The translations under genes were made by a program, and so were the position numbers. DNA of 64,000 nucleotides, from the NCBI GenBank assembly GCA_028023455.1, contig JAQFVV010012980.1, forward strand, positions 252,001 to 316,000. Reading direction: 5' to 3'. The stretch comes from Epiperipatus broadwayi. Its lineage: Eukaryota > Onychophora > Udeonychophora > Euonychophora > Peripatidae. This document shows positions 54,305-64,000 of this stretch, piece after piece. The notes beneath the pieces were generated by a model. It saw nothing but the letters and a program-made list of their open reading frames with translations. It was not told the origin of the DNA and did not search any database. Position 1 is the stretch's first letter, and every line of letters starts with the position of its first letter.

Positions 54305-55910
54305 GTAAAAATATTGCTCTGCTCAATATATATATATATATATATATATAAATGCCAAGTATCATTAACTTTATTTATTTATAATGTTATTTCAATCTTA
54401 TTACACAGTTCCACCGTCATAATAGCATTAATTACTTTAAACAACTTTTACTTATAAAAAATATTATAATTTTTAATTGTCTTACGGTTTTATATTTTCT
54501 CCAAATATACCATATGAAACTTTAACTTCTATTTCAAATTTTTATTTGATTTTGACTGTCTACATTTACATTAGTTTTGCATTGCCTGACTCCTCTAATT
54601 TAGTGCCATATACTCTTGATTTACTTGTTTTACAAGTATCTGTTTATTGATCCCACATTCATTTTTATATGCACTTTTTTACTTATTAATTTTTAATTTT
54701 ACGTGTTTGTTTTGTTTTTATTTAATATTTAGGTATACTATCTATTTGTTGTAGGAATATATACAATAGTGGTTTAGTATTAATTGAACTTGTTATACAA
54801 GTGGCAAGATTAAAACTATTCAACAATTTTTTTTCTGTCAAATGGCTAAACCTCCCTTGCAACTATAATATCTTCATGCTTAAATGTTTGGGCACCAGAT
54901 GTAATGGTATGGTGGGATATACCCAGATGTTCCAGTCTGCAAATACATTTGAACATACAGATCAACACCATCAATCAGCTGGTTCGTCCTTAATATATCA
55001 TCAACTTACATCAAATCTAAAAGTGCCAGTAAACCTATTTTACATATCCTAAAGTTGATAGTGCCAAATGCAACAGTACGGTTCTTCCACCGTATATACA
55101 TGAAAGAGAGTAAGCTTGTATCTAACTACTGTCAGACCTAGAATCTTCGTGTAGGATGCTAGAGATAACACAATGAAATACCTGACTCAGGATTACATCT
55201 ATCTTTAATAGACTAGCCTAAACATTATTCATCAAATGTACATGTAATTCAAATCAGTTCATCTCACATCTCAACACTTTTTTCCAAAACTGTTGCCTCA
55301 GATATTTGAACTCAGGAAGAATTCGCATTCGACTCTCTTAACAGGTATGTATCAATGCAAACTGAAAGTAACAACTAAAGTAATACATCCTATCTATTAA
55401 AAAGAAATAACCTTTATTTAATGCTTTTTCACATGCTTATTAAACAATAATGTGGATATGTGCATGTGTAAAATATTGGTAATAAGATATATTGTAAGTG
55501 GTGGATTGAATGCAAATGCTGGATCAACAAAACTACATAGATCTTGTTAATTAACAAAACTTCATAATATTTATTTACAAAAAAAAATAGGATATATTTA
55601 AACATAAAATAAATTCTTAAACAATTTAGAAAAGAAAAATTTCAATAAAGAAAAGTATTTAAAAATGGCCATAAATTACTTGGATATCTCTATGTACTTA
55701 CAGTTTCTATGTCTATGATGATAATAATAAAAAAAAAAATGATTAATTAAAAGTGGGATTGCTAACCTTAAGTAAATTTAATTGCAACCTCAGATAAAAT
55801 ATGCTATTTTAATTGTGGAAAAATATAATGATAAAACAACACAGAATATGATAGAAAATGATAAAGAATACTATTCTAAAAGTGTTAGTCACTTATTCAC
55901 TATATCTTAA

Positions 55911-55918
<8 letters not shown>
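54263..55918. other. AT-rich stretch with short microsatellites
   Basis: (CT)n at 54267-54295 and short (AT)n near 54329-54350. An 83-codon frame at 54801-55052 is unrecognised and not called. Confidence 0.5.
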
Positions 55919-55944
<26 letters not shown>

Positions 55945-55947
55945 TAG

Positions 55948-55987
<40 letters not shown>

Positions 55988-56024
55988 CTAATAATATTTA
56001 TATATATATATATATATATATATA
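55919..56024. repeat. Palindromic (AT)n blocks with TAGTAAT/ATTACTA
   Basis: AT runs separated by ATTAGTAAT, ATTACTAATAAT and ATTTATA. The whole block can fold on itself and borders the tail of the Penelope-like copy. Confidence 0.85.
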
Positions 56025-56205
56025 AACATTACAAGCATAAAGCTAAACTAGTCAATATAAAATCAAAACTACCCCAAATCTAAAATTAAACCAGACCAGA
56101 ATAAAAATAATATTAAAACACAACCTAAGGTTTCACTGCTACAAGCAGACTTCTCAAGTGTAAAGAAATAATAATAAAAAAAAAAAACACAACTTATATA
56201 TACTA

Positions 56206-57838
56206 TTAAAAACTACCCACAAATCCATTCACTTCCCATCCACCCTTAATATTAAAAGAACTCTTAAATAAGTTAATTGCTTCAGAATCATAAATTTTCA
56301 ATAATAAAGACTCTTTAATTCTTCTTTTGATTTCATTTCTCTCAAAGAAGACAACCTTAGCTTCATCAAAATCAATAGTGTGGCCTGTATCTTTTTCATG
56401 GACATACAAAGCAGAACTAATATATCTATTTTTAACTCTACTTTTATGAACCTTTACTCTTTCATTTAAACTCAAACTACTCTGACCTATGTAAACCTTC
56501 TTACAAAATAAACAAGGAATAAAATATACCACACCAGGAATAGTCTTTCTATCAAAAACTTCCTTTGTATTATTCAATAAATTATTCAATGTAACACCCC
56601 TTTTCCAAGCAATTTTCTTATTTCCAAACAATTTACTATTTCTACACACAATTTTATAAGAAGACAATTTAAATGGCAAAGAAATAAAATCATATTTTTC
56701 TTTAACCTTTACATCCTTACAAATATTACTATTAAATAAAATACTTTTAACAAATTTATCAGAGTATCCAACACTTAAATAATCTTTATAAAATTGATAT
56801 TTCTGAAACAAAGCTACCCCCCTAGAATTATTTAATTTAATATTCCTATGACAATAATTCCTTAAAGCAGCTACTTTATGAGATACAGACTGATAGCTAT
56901 CAGGTTTAATTATAGATCTTAATTCTTTACTTTTAACTAAATGACTGCACAATAAACAATTAGTTTCTATATTTCTAATCACCAAAAGATCTAAAAATTT
57001 TAACTTACCAAAATCTAACCCCCCTCCTTCTAACACAAATTTTATAGAAGGATCAAACAATTAAACTCATTTACAAATTCCTTCAATTTACCATTCTCAA
57101 CAACAAATAAACAATCATCAACATATCTGACAAATAATTTTACATATAAACAATTCTTTTTAATAATAATTTCCTCTTCCATAAAACAAATATAAACTGA
57201 ACATACTAAAGGAGAAATAATATAACCTATTATCCACCCTTCCTTAATCTTATAAAAATTACCTTTATAAGTAAAATACATAGAATCTTCCAATAACAAA
57301 AGCAAATCTTTAATTACCTTAATTTTATTTTTTGATAAAGAACTTTTCTTAATCAATACAGACAAAAGAACATCAATACTGCTTAACCTATTAACAGACT
57401 GATACATATTTTCAATATCTAAACTTCCAAATACCCAACTACTTTCCATTTTAAAATCATTAATCTTATCAAAAGCCTCAAAAGAAGAAGAAACTATGTA
57501 CTGACCAAAATCAACAAATTGTTTTAAAAAATTATTCAAGAATCTAGAAATACCTTCTACAACACTACCTGTAAAATCAAAAATAAATCTTAAAGGAAAA
57601 CCTTCTTTATGAGTTTTAATATTCACAAACATCTTAGCTGATGTAAAATCATTAGGATAGCATTTTAAATAATCTACTCTATTAAAAATTTTTAAATTAA
57701 CCATTTTCTTCATAATATCTATCAATTTTCTTTTAATCAAATTACCTGGATTTTTATCTAACAACATATATTTACCATTATTTAATTCTCTATCCATTTT
57801 CTCTTTGAAATCATCTCCTTTCATAATAACAAACCTAC
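56206..57838 (-). pseudogene. Penelope-like RT/GIY-YIG polyprotein, left arm, frameshifted
   Basis: Encodes the single Penelope-like protein: a reverse transcriptase related to telomerase RT, then a C-terminal GIY-YIG endonuclease for target-site nicking. In the first frame (57824-57042): FPLRFIFDFTGSVVEGI, SLDIENMYQSV, a GWIIGYIISPLVCSVY motif and the catalytic YVDD. A one-base deletion in a T run at about 57055-57062 shifts the frame. The second frame (57060-56206) continues with KLKFLDLLVIRN, then VVYFIPCLFCKKVYIGQSS (GIY-YIG with a CxxC pair), NERVKVHK, YVHEKDTGH and KESLLLKIY. The stop is at 56206, followed by a tail of about 180 bp. The N-terminal domain is missing; a fragment of that kind lies at 36016-36366. 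The right arm does not have this frameshift. Confidence 0.92.
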
Positions 57839-57845
57839 CATTTCT

Positions 57846-59496
57846 CGTGAAGACAAAGCTGGTAGGTTTGTTATTATGAAAGGAGATGATTTCAAAGAGA
57901 AAATGGATAGAGAATTAAATAATGGTAAATATATGTTGTTAGATAAAAATCCAGGTAATTTGATTAAAAGAAAATTGATAGATATTATGAAGAAAATGGT
58001 TAATTTAAAATTTTTAATAGAGTAGATTATTTAAAATGCTATCCTAATGATTTTACATCAGCTAAGATGTTTGTGAATATTAAAACTCATAAAGATGGTT
58101 TTCCTTTAAGATTTATTTTTGATTTTACAGGTAGTGTTGTAGAAAGTATTTCTAGATTCTTGAATAATTTTTTAAAACAATTTGTTGATTTTGGTCAGTA
58201 CACAGTTTCTTCTTCTTTTGAGGCTTTTGATAAGATTAATAATTTTAAAATGGAAAGTAGTTGGGTATTTGGAAGTTTAGATATTGAAAATATGTATCAG
58301 TCTGTTAATAGGTTAAGCAGTATTGATGTTCTTTTGTCTGTATTGATTAAGAAAAGTTCTTTATCAAAAAATAAAATTAAGGTAATTAAAGATTTGCTTT
58401 TGTTATTGGAAGATTCTATGTATTTTACTTATAAAGGTAATTTTTATAAGATTAAGGAAGGGTGGATAATAGGTTATATTATTTTTCTCCTTTAGTATGT
58501 TCAGTTTATATTAGTTTTATGGAAGAGGAAATTATTATTAAAAAGAATTGTTTATATGTAAAATTATTTGTCAGATATGTTGATGATTGTTTATTTGTTG
58601 TTGAGAATGGTAAATTGAAGGAATTTGTAAATGAGTTTAATTGTTTTGATCCTTCTATAAAATTTGTGTTAGAAGGAGGGGGGTTAGATTTTGGTAAGTT
58701 AAAATTTTTAGATCTTTTGGTGATTAGAAATATAGAAACTAATTGTTTATTGTGCAGTCATTTAGTTAAAAGTAAAGAATTAAGATCTATAATTAAACCT
58801 GATAGCTATCAGTCTGTATCTCATAAAGTAGCTGCTTTAAGGAATTATTGTCATAGGAATATTAAATTAAATAATTCTAGGGGGGTAGCTTTGTTTCAGA
58901 AATATCAATTTTATAAAGATTATTTAAGTGTTGGATACTCTGATAAATTTGTTAAAAGTATTTTATTTAATAGTAATATTTGTAAGGATGTAAAGGTTAA
59001 AGAAAAATATGATTTTATTTCTTTGCCATTTAAATTGTCTTCTTATAAAATTGTGTGTAGAAATAGTAAATTGTTTGGAAATAAGAAAATTGCTTGGAAA
59101 AGGGGTGTTACATTGAATAATTTATTGAATAATACAAAGGAAGTTTTTGATAGAAAGACTATTCCTGGTGTGGTATATTTTATTCCTTGTTTATTTTGTA
59201 AGAAGGTTTACATAGGTCAGAGTAGTTTGAGTTTAAATGAAAGAGTAAAGGTTCATAAAAGTAGAGTTAAAAATAGATATCTTAGTTCTGCTTTGTATGT
59301 CCATGAAAAAGATACAGGCCACACTATTGATTTTGATGAAGCTAAGGTTGTCTTCTTTGAGAGAAATGAAATCAAAAGAAGAATTAAAGAGTCTTTATTA
59401 TTGAAAATTTATGATTCTGAAGCAATTAACTTATTTAAGAGTTCTTTTAATATTAAGGGTGGATGGGAAGTGAATGGATTTGTGGGTAGTTTTTAA
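57846..59496 (+). pseudogene. Penelope-like RT/GIY-YIG polyprotein, right arm, two frameshifts
   Basis: The same protein as the left arm, starting in REDKAGRFVIM (57846) with no element 5' end. One A is missing at about 58007-58016, breaking the frame before MFVNIKTHK (58067). One extra T near 58481-58486 breaks it again before the long frame ending at 59496. Catalytic YVDD is at 58576-58587, and GVVYFIPCLFCKKVYIGQ is encoded at 59166-59220. The left arm is intact at both of these positions, so neither lesion is ancestral to the pair. Substitutions relative to the left arm include HKDG for HKEG, VVESI for VVEGI and NRYL for NRYI. The protein would act in the nucleus on chromatin if expressed from an intact copy elsewhere. 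This copy is dead as it stands. Confidence 0.92.
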
Positions 59497-59635
59497 TAGT
59501 ATATATAAGTTGTGTTTTTTTTTTTTATTATTTCTTTACACTTGAGAAGTCTGCTTGTAGCAGTGAAACCTTAGGTTGTGTTTTAATATTATTTTTATTC
59601 TGGTCTGGTTTAATTTTAGATTTGGGGTAGTTTTG

Positions 59636-59671
<36 letters not shown>

Positions 59672-59686
59672 TAACATAATATATAT

Positions 59687-60008
59687 GACAAACAAAAATG
59701 CAAGTTAAAAAACTTGCTAACGCTTGTATTTATGTCCACAGATGGCATTCTACCAAAAACACCTATCAAGCGTATGTTTCATTTACATAAACGTCAGAGT
59801 AGTTAGTATTCACTATCTCTAACTATAATTCCACTTTCAGATCATGATTTCAAGCTATTTGCTATCGTCAGTGAAAGACGATAGCAAATAGCTTGAAATC
59901 ATGATCTGAAAGTGGAATTATAGTTAGAGATAGTGAATACTAACTACTCTGACGTTTATGTAAATGAAACATACGCTTGATAGGTGTTTTTGGTAGAACG
60001 CCATCTGT

Positions 60009-60013
<5 letters not shown>
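59687..60013. mobile_element. Retrozyme-like element, family A, fold-back copy
   Basis: Bounded by short TA-rich DNA on the left (GACAAACAAAAATGCAAG) and a long (TA)n on the right (CCATCTGTGGACA). The arms mirror around about 59873 with a 7-bp loop AGTGAAA. The mirror point lies inside the ribozyme, exactly as in the 1044-2704 array. Only the minus-strand ribozyme is complete. Confidence 0.85.
59828..59877 (-). ncRNA. Hammerhead ribozyme, family A copy 7, outer stem lost
   Basis: On the minus strand CTTTCA/TGAAAG, CTGACGA, stem II, GAAA, ATCATGAT and the cleavage C (complement of 59840) are intact. The outer ATTCC strand is replaced by GCTATCG at the fold-back point. The opposite arm lacks CTGANGA. 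Confidence 0.75.

Positions 60014-60083
<70 letters not shown>
60014..60083. repeat. (AT)n microsatellite, about 70 bp
   Basis: Flanks the family A fold-back copy and is followed by TATTGTAACCGGACC. Confidence 0.96.
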
Positions 60084-60088
<5 letters not shown>

Positions 60089-60620
60089 GTAACCGGACCA
60101 CCACACAATCCTTTATTACCTCGGTTGTAACAATTTCCTAATGTGCATGTTGCAGGAAGGAACTATCAATTGGCATTACCCAATGCAGATGTTACCCCCC
60201 CTACAACAATATTTTCCTGCTCATCATAGGATGTAGCACCATAGAGGCTGGAAGCATGTAGACATTTATATGTTTGGTTTTCCAAACAGTGCCACTAGAG
60301 TTCCATCTCACTACAACCTGACTTACCTAGGTCTAGTTATGCCAGACGTAGTTCAGGAGGCATGAGATTCTCATGAACAAGTGCAATGAATGATGAGTGA
60401 TACAACAAAAACAAAATAAAATTGAACAACTGGATTACTAAGATTTAATTTTTAGTAACAATAATTTTATTTAATAACAATTAATTTGCAATTTCTAATA
60501 AAGTTCATTCATATCTATGTGGTGACTCATTTTCATTTCATTTATGAAAAGGTTGGAAGCAGTTTAGTTAGTTACTTCACAGAGAGGAGTGCATTTATGT
60601 GCATAAGTTTCGTTATTTTC
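60084..60620. other. Unassigned segment beginning TGTAACCGG next to (AT)n
   Basis: 60090-60400 is less AT-rich than its surroundings and starts with a TGTAAC terminus like the LTRs, so it could be an LTR or internal end fragment of another retroelement. No coding motif was seen. Confidence 0.4.
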
Positions 60621-60627
60621 TTACCAC

Positions 60628-61200
60628 AAAATCAATATTCAGGTAAGTATTAAGCATTTGCAATTTTATTCAATATGCAGGTAAGCATTTAGAGTTTATA
60701 TAGTATTTCATTAGATTTATTAAATTTAGAAATGTGGTTTATATTACTTCCATAAAATCAATATTCAAATGAGCATTAAGCATTGGTCATTTTATGTCAA
60801 CATGCATATGAGCATTTAGAGTCCATATAATATTTCATTAAATTTATCAAATCCAGTAATGTGGTTTAAATTACTCCCACAAAATCAATATTCAGATAAG
60901 TATTAAGCATTTGTAATTTTATTTCAATATACAGGTAAACATTTAGAGTCTGTATAGTATTTCATTAAATTTATTAAATCCAGTAATGTGGTTTAAATTA
61001 CTCCCTCAAAATCAATATTCAGGTGAGCATTAAGCATTGGTCATTTTATATCAACATGCAGATAAGCATTTAGAGTCCATATAGTATTTCATTAAATTTA
61101 TTAAATCTAGTAATGTGGTTTAAATTACTCTTACAAAATCAACATTCAGATGAGTATTAAGCATTTGTAATTTTACATTAATATGCAGATAAGCATTTTC
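60628..61200. repeat. Minisatellite, unit about 127 bp, 4.5 copies
   Basis: Unit starts at AAATCAATATTCAG: 60628, 60755, 60882, 61008, 61136. Each unit has an internal half-repeat (a CAATATGCAG(G/A)TAAGCATT block echoing CAATATTCAGGTAAGTATT). Copies diverge by several bases. Confidence 0.92.
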
Positions 61201-62190
61201 ATTTATATTTTATCAAGAATAAACGATTTTCATAATTTTAGTATGATTTTAATCTCATTTATAATTTATCGATAATAACTGTATTTTCATATAGCTATAT
61301 TTATTAATAATTCTTTTTTTTTATATTTATAATAAAGATATTTTGTTTGTCTTTTAAAAAACACATATAATTTCGAATATTTTCATAAAATCATTACCTT
61401 TATTTATCCAGTTTGTTCCTTCAAAAAGGGGTTGTTTTATTTAAGCTGAATGGTGTTAATCCATTTTATGATGATCATCCAGGCAAATCTTGAAAATCAT
61501 GGCTTAGAATGAAGAGATGAAACTATTGGTTTATTTTTCCATATTTATAATTTTCTTAATAATGTTTTCTTTTTCCATCATTGACAGAGGTTCTTTAATA
61601 TCCTTTTAAAAGTGAAATCTTTTTTTTTTCAAAATTCTTCTTTAACAGCAACTTGAAAAATATTTCTTTTGATCTCCTTAAAATCTCTCTGAAACAACTT
61701 TTTAAAACTCTTTCAAAGTCTCTTGTTTTAAAAGTCAAATCTAGTTGGTCCTGAACTTGCAACTTGACTATTTATATCTGATTCTTGAACTGATTAAACA
61801 GCCTTTTCGTACTGTACCTAATTTGCATTTTGCTCTCATTTAAGCCTGATTGCCTTTCTCTTCATAATAATAGGATAATCTACTTTTTTAGTGGGATAGA
61901 TAAGAAATCATAAAGATTAAGCCATGTTTTTCAATTGATTAAGACTGCCTCCAGCTGATATAACACTTTATTTAAAAACCTCATTCCAAAAATTAAAAAT
62001 ATAATCTTTTTTAATAACTGCCAGCTTTTATTTACATCAAAATTTGAAAGTAGAAAATCAATAATGATTTTCTTTTAACTATAAACTTTTTTACTTTATT
62101 TCTTTCTTAATTTGATCAAATCATGCTAGTCTTTTTTTAATGGGACAATCTCTTGAATATATAGGCATGGAAGAGTATACCTGTTTCAAT
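61201..62190. other. AT-rich stretch, nothing recognised
   Basis: No gene or recognised repeat. T-rich runs on the plus strand. Confidence 0.5.
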
Positions 62191-63423
62191 ATATAGGTTC
62201 TCATCTTATAGCTAAAGATGCCATTTGATGGTGCCATTTTCACACTAAAACTATAAAATATGAACATTCACAGGCCATTGATTTCAATTATTTTGATGTG
62301 TTTTTTTGTAATGCAAAATTAAAAACAAAACAAAATTGTCTTTTTTAAATATTATTTTTTATTAATGTATACAAATTAAATGATAATAATAAATGTAAAA
62401 TAAAATAAACAAATTATAATTTGATTCATGTTTTTTTATTTTGCTTTATTAGAAAAATCAATTTTTTATCAGATGTTTTTTTACTGGGGTTACGGCTTTT
62501 TTTGTTGTTGTTTAAACACATTTTTACTCTTTGTTTTACCACTATTTTTTAATTAAAATAGAATGACAACATAAATTAAAAGTTGTTAGGGTTAGATTTA
62601 GGGTTAGTTTTAAGGTTAGTTTTAGGGTTATGTTTAGGGTTAGTTTTACGGTTAGTTTTAGGGTTAGGTTTATAGTTATTTTTAGAGTTAGTTTTAGGGT
62701 TAGTGATCTGTTGTTTGTAATGCTAAAATAAAAAGTATCAAAATCGTAACTGTAGTCAGAGAAAATAACGAAAGTAAAATTTTTTTAAGCAACAACTAAC
62801 ACATATAAATGTCTTCTTTACTTATTAACCATGTTTATAATATTTGCTTTTTACGAAATTTACAAAAAATTGTGCATATTTGTACTTTTCTTACTGGATA
62901 TTTTTGCGTTACTGCTCTTTTTTACTTCAAAAATATACACACGGTAAAATCTTGTTTGTCTCGTGTAATGTTACCAACAGTACGTTACTTTATATGTTAC
63001 CTAATTGCAAGTCACTAAAAACATATATCTTGTCAACATTTTCCCAATTAAAACTTCAATACAGTATGTTGTAAAAAGCTGATAATTATTAATTTACAAA
63101 ATCTGAACATTTCAATACTTTAAATTTAAAAAAAATCCAATGATAACAACATTTCCATCTAATTAAAATATATACACCCTCTCAACAAGTCATAACTATT
63201 TTATAAACTGTGCAAATTCGGAAGATGTATTTGCTGCGATGCAATATACATGCTGTACTGTGACATGATGTATCAGCCTGCATTCTGTAGTACAACAAAA
63301 AAGTTGTATTATAGAAAACGCGGTTTCAAACATGTCGGTCACAGAAACAACATTTTTATGTGTTTTAGTGTGAAAACAGCACCATAAAGCAGCATCTTTA
63401 GCTATAAGATGAGAACTTATATA
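62191..63423. mobile_element. Candidate element with about 60-bp inverted ends (1.23 kb)
   Basis: 62191-62251 and 63362-63423 are inverted copies sharing GTTCTCATCTTATAGCTAAA, then GATGC and TTTTCACACTAAAAC, with about 80 percent match by eye. The interior has no transposase and holds a telomere-like tract. This could be a non-autonomous DNA transposon, or two oppositely oriented copies of a short repeat. The target duplication is unclear in TATATA flanks. Confidence 0.55.
62585..62704. repeat. Degenerate interstitial TTAGGG-type tract
   Basis: About nine imperfect units of TTAGGGTTAGTTT and relatives (variants TTAAGG, TTACGG, TTATAG, TTAGAG). The sense is TTAGGG on the plus strand. Probably an old interstitial telomeric repeat or a telomere-like minisatellite. 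Confidence 0.85.
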
Positions 63424-64000
63424 TACATATAGATAAATTGCCCTGTCTTGTGGCAATATAGTTTATATCAGTGGCTTTAAAAAAATCTCTTAGCGTTAAA
63501 TATTCTAGGGAAGCAATTAATTTTTTGTGCATATTTCAATCCCAAAACTCTTGGTGAAAATAAATCATCTAAATTTTATTTTAAAAAAATAGACTTCCAC
63601 ATTCCACCCTCCACTAGTATTTGATATATTATTATTTTTGGATTGTTCACTGTATAATTAGCAATAGCTTTTTTTCAAATACAAGATAATAAATAAAATA
63701 AAAATACAAATTGATACTACAGAAAATAAATCATAATTTACATTTTTTTTCATGAATCTATGTGTTAAAGCATAATTATTTTTTCTAGTCCTCTCTACAC
63801 AAAGTTCGTATGGTTGATGTATTTTTTATTTTAGAGGATGAAGAACTCCAGTTTAATATTATAGAGCATCCTGAATGTATTTAAGTGGGCAGAAGGTAGT
63901 TTGGTGTTACTCATCCCATAGGCTTTCATCCTGTGTAAATCCCAATGTCTCAGGCAATTAAAGTGTAGACAGTAAAATATTTATACTTATATGGCCATAG
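63424..64000. other. AT-rich stretch, nothing recognised
   Basis: No gene or repeat was recognised up to the window end. Confidence 0.5.

Larger units (their letters stand above)
56025..59638. mobile_element. Head-to-head pair of 5'-truncated Penelope-like elements
   Basis: Two nearly identical arms (56061-57840 and 57860-59638, about 1.78 kb each) point away from each other around a 19-bp spacer (57841-57859). Each arm contains the reverse transcriptase and GIY-YIG endonuclease coding region plus a non-coding tail. Both coding parts begin at the same place (EDKAGRFVIM region), so the 5' truncation is shared. The left arm's tail extends 36 bp further (56025-56060) with sequence also seen at 37170-37220. 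The right arm stops at GTAGTTTTGATT before (TA)n. The arms differ by a handful of substitutions and three single-base indels, indicating a recent origin. Inverted and tandem partial copies are a known habit of Penelope-like elements. Confidence 0.92.

Noticed and set aside
63196-63456. 86-codon minus-strand frame
   Set aside because: Overlaps the inverted end of the candidate element, and the sequence is unrecognised.

Overview
This is non-genic, very AT-rich animal DNA. I found no host protein-coding gene, tRNA or rRNA. Nearly everything recognisable is a transposable element, a fragment of one, or a microsatellite. An animal is suggested by three things: Penelope-like retroelements with a C-terminal GIY-YIG endonuclease, small hammerhead-ribozyme repeats of the kind reported as animal retrozymes, and a degenerate interstitial TTAGGG-type tract. 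TTAGGG-type telomere sequence argues mildly against an arthropod. I cannot place the organism further from sequence alone.

Layout: 1-3065 has an inverted/tandem array of a 407-bp hammerhead-ribozyme repeat (family A) and a decayed relative. 3231-9023 and 12920-22034 hold two minus-strand copies of an LTR retrotransposon, with long LTRs of about 2.5 kb, a coiled-coil gag-like pseudogene and a visible polypurine tract. Between them lie a plus-strand gag pseudogene of another element (9150-10430) and a dispersed repeat, R2. From 22 to 31 kb there are dispersed repeats (R5, R4, R3, R2) and long (AT)n arrays around unremarkable AT-rich sequence. 32437-33048 is a second ribozyme family (B, 415-bp unit). 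34.9-37.8 kb holds an R5-R4 unit carrying a 5' Penelope-like fragment. 38-50 kb is mostly featureless apart from a 165-bp palindrome and small tandem repeats. At 50.8-52.2 kb the same Penelope/R4/R5 block recurs in inverse orientation. 52225-53294 is a third ribozyme family (C, exact 369-bp period), followed by another A copy. 56025-59638 is a head-to-head pair of 5'-truncated Penelope-like copies with 1.78-kb arms, followed by a fold-back family A copy. The last 4 kb has a 127-bp minisatellite and a 1.2-kb candidate element with inverted ends enclosing the telomere-like tract.

The most striking feature is the set of non-coding ribozyme repeats. Three families with different sequences share one architecture: a minimal type I hammerhead with a palindromic stem III, tandem or inverted units of about 370-415 bp, and ends abutting (TA)n. 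By analogy with published animal retrozymes, they are probably non-autonomous retroelements. The Penelope-like elements here are a plausible but unproven source of their reverse transcriptase. Comparing the two LTR-element copies gives a natural before/after view of one small ribozyme-element fragment sitting inside an (AT)n tract.
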